Source: Tragulus kanchil (lineage: Eukaryota > Chordata > Mammalia > Artiodactyla > Tragulidae). From it: DNA of 64,000 nt. Positions 58,440-64,000 of the stretch are shown one piece after another. The stretch lies in the NCBI GenBank assembly GCA_022376925.1, contig JAIOJX010000024.1, forward strand, positions 169,101,108 to 169,165,107, written 5' to 3'. The stretch's first letter is position 1. Each line of letters opens with the position of its first letter. Position numbers and translations under genes: made by a program. The notes beneath the pieces are model-generated. The model was not told where the DNA came from. It saw only the letters and a program-made list of their open reading frames with translations, and ran no database searches.

Positions 58440-58585
58440 TTAAAAAATAATCACAACCTAGAAGCTGAGAGTCAGTTTCCCAGGGCTACTTGAGATGCTG
58501 TCCCCCAGGCTTGAAGTCCTAAAAATTCCCACCAGATAAAACAGAACCCTCAACTTCTAGGTTGTGACTGTTTGAAGTCAAATTA
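58440..58585 (+). mobile_element. ERV LTR 3' fragment
   Basis: 'gggctacttgagatgctgtc', 'caggcttgaagtcctaaaaa', 'ttcccaccagataaaacaga' and 'cttctaggttgtgactgttt' match the R-U5 pattern also seen at 45290. Confidence 0.6.
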
Positions 58586-58589
58586 TGTT

Positions 58590-58850
58590 GTAATTTCCAA
58601 TTAAAAGTGTTTCCAGATCTAAGCAAAGAAGTGAGGCCGCGGCGTCACAGGGTTTTTCTGTGTAAGGCCCTCCGAGCAGCTTTCCGTAGCCTGCAGCCAC
58701 TTGCCATCCCACCAAGAGCAGGAAGAGTCCCCTCTCCCTTCGCCCTCTGCGGCTCTTAGTCTCTGCAGATCTTTTGATGATCGCCCTTCTGACTGGCATG
58801 AGGTGATGTCTTATTGTAGTTCTGAGGTACGCTTTTTTCAGGGAGGAAAG
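58590..58850 (-). mobile_element. L1 remnant, antisense
   Basis: 'gccatcccaccaagagcagg', 'ttttgatgatcgcccttctg' and 'ggcatgaggtgatgtcttat' are antisense L1 3' blocks, quite diverged. Confidence 0.6.
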
Positions 58851-58869
58851 CAATTCTGACTCCAGGTTT

Positions 58870-59640
58870 CAAACGGTTTCTCTGACTTGCTTTTCATTGC
58901 TTTTGTTATTATAACCAGACTTAACGGCTTGCCTGAAGTGCCCTGCCCTTCTTCCGGACTGTTTTAAGTGCCTTTATTCAGAACCCTGTTTACCGGTGAT
59001 GGCAGGAAGGGAGAAGTTAACACATCCCCTGCCTGAGGCTTGCCATTCTAGGAGTTGTTTGCAAGATTAATGGCCCTTTTACTTTGCATCCTCACCTCCC
59101 CCATCTCTGGTCTATGGAAGAACCTGGCATGCAGACCCCAGAAGATGCTTATTTTGCCATCTTCTGGGGTCAGTGGGCTTTCTGGATAAAGTCATTTTCT
59201 TGGCCTCAACACCTCGCGTCTCAGATTCATTGGCTGATCGTCTGGCAAGCAGACAGAGCTTGGACTCAGTAACAGGGTGCTTAAGGAAGGAGACTGGAGG
59301 TGGGAACCCCACTATCATGAGATACGGAGCCCAGGGGACCTTTCAAAGCTCTTTCAGCCCAGAGGCTCTACTGGGCTTTGGGCGCAGCAGGCTAGGTGTC
59401 TCTGCAGGAAGGCCTGCCTGGATAGTAAGAGGGGGAAGCCCAGGAGGAGGGCAGTGGTCACTCCAGGGGCATCAGAGGCACCTGCTTGGCGTGTCATCCT
59501 TGCTTTTCCAGTGAAACAGCAACCCAGCCTCAGGACGCAAACCTGCCTAGGTGCCAGGGATGTTTGGACATCTGCCCAGGTCACCCTGGCAAGAGAGAAC
59601 AAGAGTCGTGAGTGCATTGTTTTTCTTCTTTTCTTTTTCT
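58870..59640. other. No gene; one perfect hairpin
   Basis: Unassigned sequence. It contains a perfect inverted repeat at 59134-59171: arms GACCCCAGAAGATG and its complement, 14 bases each, loop 10 bases. Frames of 87-134 codons here show no domain. Confidence 0.55.
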
Positions 59641-60150
59641 TTTCTCTTTATTGTGTAATTTACGTTGTCCTACATGGGTGAATTTCAGGGTTTTGGTTTT
59701 TTTCCCCTCTTTTTGATATATAGCAACCCAATTCAATAATACATAGCTGTTTATATTGTTTTTTGGGTTCTTTTCCACTACAGGTTATTACAGAGTATCA
59801 CATAAGGCTCCTTGTGGTATGGAGCGGGTCCTTGTGAATATGTCTATTAACAGCAGTGTGCATATGTCAGTTTGAACAGATTCATGTCTCCCTGCCACCC
59901 ACTGTTCTTTATTGGTAATCACATGTTTCTTCTCTAAGTCAGCTGAGGCTGTTTACCCTCAGATAAGAAGTTCATTTGTTACATTTTTAGATTCCACCTA
60001 GCAGTGATCTCACACACTAGAGGTTTCTCCTGTCCCTCGTAAGACAGTTAGTGTGGTCATCTCTACTTTCCTCTATGTTCCTGTGGCCGGACACAGCATT
60101 TTCCCTCCTTCTTAATGGCTCAGTCGTGTGGCATTGTGCATAGGTGTCGC
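59641..60150 (-). mobile_element. L1 3' region, antisense
   Basis: 'tttattgtgtaatttacgtt', 'acaggttattacagagtatc', 'agattccacctagcagtgat' and 'taatggctcagtcgtgtggc' are diverged antisense L1 blocks. Confidence 0.6.
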
Positions 60151-60244
60151 TTTGCTTTTTGCTTCTTTTCTCAGCTATTTGTAAGGCCTTCTGAGACAAC
60201 CGTTTGCCTTCTTGCGTATTGTTTTCTTTGGAATGATTTTCAAA

Positions 60245-60452
60245 TGGTGGTGCAGGAGAAGAGTCTTGGGGGTCCCTGGACAACAAGAACAAATCACTCA
60301 GTCCTAAAGGAGATCATCCCTGAATACTCCTTGGAAGGACTGACAATGAAGCTGAAGCTCCAATGCTTCGGACAACTGATGCAAAGAGCCAGCACGTCGG
60401 AAAAGACCCCGATGCTGGAAAAGATGAGGGCAGGAGAAGGGAGTTAGAGAGG
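60245..60452 (+). mobile_element. BovB LINE fragment, sense
   Basis: The + strand reads GGPWTTRTNHSVLKEIIPEY and LTMKLKLQCFGQLM, the BovB RT C-terminal region seen in antisense elsewhere. It ends just before the ERV 5' LTR, so the provirus probably landed in or beside it. Confidence 0.85.
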
Positions 60453-60454
60453 AC

Positions 60455-60955
60455 TGTTAGGGTGGTAGGCTATTAAAGTGTTAACACTGCGGCCGGAGAT
60501 TCCCCAGCACTAAATAATCATAAGAAAGGGCCAAGTTGTTAGGATCAACACCGCGACCAGACTCCCGGCACCAAATCAGGGGGTCAGTTGCTTGCCTGCT
60601 GGCACCTGAGAGTCTCCTTAGACCTGCGATAAGGAGATAGCCTTGGCCATAAAAATTCCTCACAAAGTGTCAAGAATTTCACACCCCCCCGCCCACAGCC
60701 ACCTGAAGGATAGTGGGCTCATCACTGGACTTCCCGCCAAACTTAAACAAAGAACTCGTTTCTGCGCCTGCCCTGAGGGATCCCCCTCCCATTTTCTCCT
60801 GTTCCCCTCCTCCCTAATAAAACCTCCTCGTCCCATCTCCGGGGCGCGATTTCCCTGGCCCATCTCTCGGACCTGTGGATCTCGCCCGGGAACTCTTCCC
60901 AAATAAACTTCTTCCCTAACAGCTTGCAGCCCGCCGTGTCTTTACGATTCTTACA
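60455..60955 (+). mobile_element. ERV 5' LTR (type B)
   Basis: Begins TGTTAGGG, ends 'cttaca', 501 bp. The first roughly 290 bp match the U3 of the LTR at 57392 closely. After the 'cttcc-gccaa' block the sequence is different: a C/T-rich stretch, 'tccctaataaaacc' (TATA-like, 60814) and AATAAA at 60902-60907. A primer-binding site starts two bases downstream. Confidence 0.9.
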
Positions 60956-60957
60956 TC

Positions 60958-60976
60958 TGGTGCCGAAGACCCGGGA
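60958..60976 (+). promoter_or_regulatory. Retroviral primer-binding site, tRNA-Phe type
   Basis: TGGTGCCGAAGACCCGGGA matches the complement of the tRNA-Phe 3' end except for one extra base. This is the primer usage of the HERV-F-like class I group. It lies 2 bp after the LTR CA. Confidence 0.85.
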
Positions 60977-61329
60977 GGAGTGTGAGCCTCGCGGCCCTCT
61001 GCGAGTGCCCCTCCTCTCCCACTGACACGGCGGGACCTCTCTGACCATCACCCGCTCCGGCACACGTGAGTGGTAAGTCCCCCTTATTAAATCCCATTGT
61101 TCTCACTCGAGACTCTGCTCCGGGCCCATGGCTGAAAATCGCGGCCGCGTCAGGGCAACCCTCCGCCCCTGTGGCTTCCGGCGACTACCGTTGCGGAGAC
61201 GTCTGCCACGGTTTTCGCACTCTCCGGTGTTCTGCTCACGCCAAGCAGAACATCTATCCTGTGGTCCCAGGCAGTCTCGGGGACGCCTGTCTCTACCTAG
61301 TTCCACATCCGCCGGTCTCGGGTGACAAC
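60977..61329 (+). other. ERV leader with candidate splice donors
   Basis: GC-rich leader between primer site and gag. GTGAGT (61066-61071) and GGTAAGT (61072-61078) are adjacent splice-donor-like sites at the expected place for env splicing. An ATG at 61128 opens a 65-codon frame with no gag similarity. Confidence 0.6.
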
Positions 61330-63177
61330 GTGGGCAACTCTAAATCTAAACCTGATCCTCAGACCCCTTTTGGGCTGTTTACACCCCTCCTGCCCAAGCC
61401 GGTTCCTCCGGCCCTCCAGTCCAGGACTGGTTGGCTCCTGCCCGTGCTGGGCTCCCGTTCCTCCGGCCCTCCAGTCCAGGACTGGTTGGCTCCCCACCGT
61501 GCTGGGCTCCTGTTCCTCCAGCCATCCAGTCCGGGACTGGTTGGCTCCCACCCACACTCTTTAAGACTGCAATACTGCAATAGTGTGTGGCCACAATATC
61601 CTCTAAATAATCAAATCAGTGGCCTAAAAATGGGGCTTACGACTTTAATGTCCTCACTGATTTAGATAATTTCTGCCAAAGGAATGGGAAATGGTCAGAG
61701 ATTCCTTATGTTCAAGTTTTTTGGGATGTTCGTTCCCGTCCTTCTCTCTGTGCTGTCTGTTCTACCTCCCAAGTCCTTCTTGCTAAAGAAACTCCGCCTA
61801 CATCGCTGATAGCTCCACCACTAAGAAACACCAAACCTGCTCTCTCTCTTTGATTTAGACGCGGAAGCCTCGTCCTCACTTTCTGAACCTCCTGAAAACC
61901 TTTCTTCTCCGCCGGCTAAACCCATCCAGGCTCCGCCAGAAACCCCACCCTCTTTAGCTCCTGAAACTGTCTCTCTTTCACCTAGTAACTTTACCCAACC
62001 TCCGCCATACCCCGAATCAACCTCTCACCAGAGTCCACCAAACTCACCTTTAGCCCCCACAGAACCTCCCCCACCTTCACTTTCTCCCACTTCCCCTAAT
62101 CCCCGCTTTTCAATGCCTGTACCTTCTCAAGCCTCGGCTTTATACCTGACACTTCCATCCTCAGAATCTACGCGACCTTCTTCTTTCTATGACTCCCCCA
62201 TTAGTGCTCACACTCACTCTAAAATTACGCCTGCTACAGACCCTCCCCCTATATGCCCACTTCGAGAAGTGGCCGGGGCAGACGGAGTCGTGCGTCTACA
62301 TGCACCTTTCACTCTTGCTGATCTCTCCCAAATTGAAAAACGCCTAGGTTCTTTCTCTGCTAACCCTTCTTTATACATCAAAAAATTTCAATATCTTACA
62401 CAAGCATATGACCTTACCTGGCACGATCTCCAGGTGGTCCTATCCTCCAGCCTAACTCCAAAAGAAAAAGAACGAATTCTAATTGCTGCCACAGTTCATG
62501 CTGACCAAACACATCTTACTGATGACACTATGCCACTAGGCGCTGAGGCGGTTCCCAGAACCGAACCAGCTTGGAATTGCCAACCAGGGCAACCTGGCCA
62601 TCAGCGTAAATCAAATGATTACATGTCTAATAGTAAGAATGAGGACTGTCTCACATAAAGTAGTTAACTATACCAAACTTCAAAAAGTCACCCAGATGCC
62701 AGATGAAAATCAGGCCCTCTTCCTTAACCGACTTACAGAGGCCCTAACTCTCTATACTTAAATAGACCCTGCCTCTGACGCAGGAGCCACCATTCTTGCT
62801 ACTCACTTTATCTCCCAATCGGCTCCTGACATTAGAAAAAGTTACAAAGGCAGAAAGGGGACCGCAGACCCCTATCCAAGACCTGGTAAATATGGCCTTT
62901 AAAGTTTTTAATGCCCGAGAGGATGAAGCCGAGGCCTCACGTAAGGCCCAGCTGCAGCAGATGGTAGCCCTCCAAACCCAAGCCATGGTAGCTGCCCTGA
63001 GGCCTGCCAACGCCAAAGGCAAACAAAGGGGATCTAAAGGCACACAAAAGACCCCGCCAGGGCCATGTTACAAATGTGGCAAAGAAGGCCACTGGGCAAG
63101 GAATTGCCCCAATCCCCGAGTCCCTAACGGACCCTGCCCATTGTGTAACCAGAAGGGACATTGAAAGAGTGAATGTC
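61330..63177 (+). pseudogene. gag: Class I ERV gag, broken
   Basis: Gag would form the virion core: matrix, proline-rich linker, capsid, nucleocapsid. At 61330 a GTG precedes Gly-Asn-Ser-Lys-Ser codons, where gammaretroviruses have a start Met and a myristoylated Gly; the start appears lost. A 55-bp tandem repeat (61402-61566) shifts the frame. Matrix-like residues (NVLTDLDNFCQRNGKWSEIP) continue from 61641 in another frame. Stops lie at 61807-61824. A proline-rich segment holds a PPPY late-domain motif (61999-62010), then a gamma-type capsid start (PLREVAGADGVVRLHAPFTL, about 62260). Further breaks: a frame change near 62600-62660, TAA at 62759-62761, a shift near 62830, and TGA at 63162-63164. 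Two CCHC zinc knuckles are present (CYKCGKEGHWARNC, then CPLCNQKGH with the stop inside). Two knuckles and the tRNA-Phe primer fit an ERV-F/H-like class I group; that placement is inference. Confidence 0.88.
61402..61566 (+). repeat. Three 55-bp tandem repeats in ERV gag
   Basis: Units at 61402, 61457 and 61512, each starting 'gttcctcc' and holding 'ggactggttggctcc'. Units 1 and 2 are almost identical, unit 3 slightly diverged. Since 55 is not a multiple of three, each unit changes the frame. Confidence 0.92.
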
Positions 63178-63239
63178 CCACACAGTCTGGTACGACCTCG
63201 ATGCCTCCACATCGGAGCCCTGCCAGCCCCTCTCCTCTG

Positions 63240-64000
63240 GACCTACTGGGCTTGGCTGATGACTGACGCAGCCCGGACTCGAGGACCCCCATCACCCTCG
63301 CAGAGCCCAGGGTAATGCTCCAGGTAGCGGGTAAGTCTATTTCCTTTTTTTTTAGACACGGGGCTACCTACTCTGTTTTGCCATCCTATGCGGGACCTTT
63401 GACTACTTCCCAGATCTCGGTTACGGGTATAGACGGTCAGCCCACTATACCCTTTCAAACAGAGCCTCTACCTTGCAAACTCGATTCGACCTACTTTACA
63501 CACTCATTTTTAGTTATTCCCTCCTGCCCTCTCCTGCTTTTAGGACGAGATATCCTAGCCAATCTAAAAACAGTCATGCTCATAGGCTCTGACTCTGCCA
63601 CTCATCTCCTTTCCTTATTAGTTCCTCCTACCAATTCACCCCAAGTCCTCCCTGACATTAAAGCTGATCCTATAGTCTGGGACACAGCCACCCCAGTCAT
63701 CGCTGCCCACCATCAACCAGTACTCATTAAACTAAAAGATCCCTCTTATTTCCCATCGTAGCCCCAATTCCCTATTTCTGATGCTCATAGAAGGGGGCTC
63801 AAACCAATCATCACCCGGTTGCTAGACCAAGGCCTTCTCATTCCTACCAACTCTCCCTGTAATACTCCGATCCTTCCTATAAAAAAGCCCACAGGAGCCT
63901 ATAGACTGGTCCAAGATCTTCGCCTGATCAATGAGGCAGTTATTTATATTCACCCAGTAGTCCCAAATCCTTATACCCTTCTCTCTCATATTCCTCCGAA
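63240..64000 (+). pseudogene. pol: Class I ERV pro-pol, broken and cut by the window end
   Basis: Would encode the aspartic protease that matures the virion proteins and the start of reverse transcriptase. A main frame runs 63315-64000 with stops at 63264-63266 and 63759-63761. Protease features: VAGKSISFF before the active site and GRDILANLKTVM near the C-terminus. At 63354-63365 the main frame reads Arg-His-Gly-Ala, while the family's Asp-Thr-Gly codons are present one frame over (63355-63363); the frame is regained at once, so the catalytic Asp is lost. After the second stop, RT residues appear: [20 protein letters not shown] and [20 protein letters not shown], the N-terminal fingers region of gamma-type RT. 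The catalytic YxDD motif, RNase H, integrase and env would lie beyond the window. Confidence 0.9.

Noticed and set aside
61402..61566. CRISPR-like repeated units
   Set aside because: Only three directly adjacent 55-bp units without spacers, inside a retroviral gag in a mammalian genome.

Overview
The window is ordinary-looking ruminant nuclear DNA (Cetartiodactyla, very probably Ruminantia). The evidence is the repeats. BovB (RTE) LINE fragments carry recognisable reverse-transcriptase C-termini. Bov-A and Bov-tA SINEs have clear target-site duplications. There are CHR-type tRNA-Glu-derived SINEs, L1 3' ends of the ruminant kind, and ERV LTRs of ruminant type, on an older mammalian layer of MIR, L2, L1M and DNA-transposon fossils. 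The species cannot be named from this. I found no host protein-coding gene, no tRNA or rRNA gene and no CRISPR array. The open frames present are chance frames, antisense readings of SINEs, or broken transposon and retrovirus genes.

Layout. 1-5,000: unique-looking DNA with MIR, BovB, L2 and three Bov-A/Bov-tA SINEs. 5,000-13,000: LTR fragments, a solo LTR, MIR, AT-rich DNA and several SINEs. 13,000-18,800: BovB broken by an L1, then L1 remnants and SINEs. 18,800-27,500: CHR SINE, unique DNA, L2, a small CpG-rich block, then an ERV LTR at 27,092. 28,136-32,165: three diverged tandem copies of a unit of about 1.7 kb. 34,000-42,100: two large antisense L1 remnants with nested insertions, including a 240-bp insert that carries a betaretrovirus-type primer-binding site. 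42,100-55,000: BovB, SINEs, LTR and transposon fossils. 55,000-60,450: L1 fragments and an ERV 3' end with LTR. 60,455-64,000: the 5' half of a class I (gamma-like) endogenous retrovirus (LTR, tRNA-Phe-type primer site, gag, pro, start of pol), disrupted by several frame changes and stops and running off the window end.

Two things stand out. First, thirteen direct tandem duplications of unrelated sequence all have units of about 1.06-1.17 kb and are almost identical within each pair. Their differences sit in homopolymers and at the junctions. This looks like unmerged contig or gap-fill overlaps in the assembly, not biology, and adds about 14 kb of false sequence. Almost every feature in those regions appears twice. 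Second, a SINE of about 320 bp recurs at seven sites (nine copies in the file) with little divergence and clean 11-14 bp target-site duplications, so it moved recently. It has a tRNA-Glu head and CHR-like middle, then a CpG-rich palindrome with the core GCGCATGCGC, CCAAT motifs and a G-run-rich block. It may spread promoter-like motifs through the genome.
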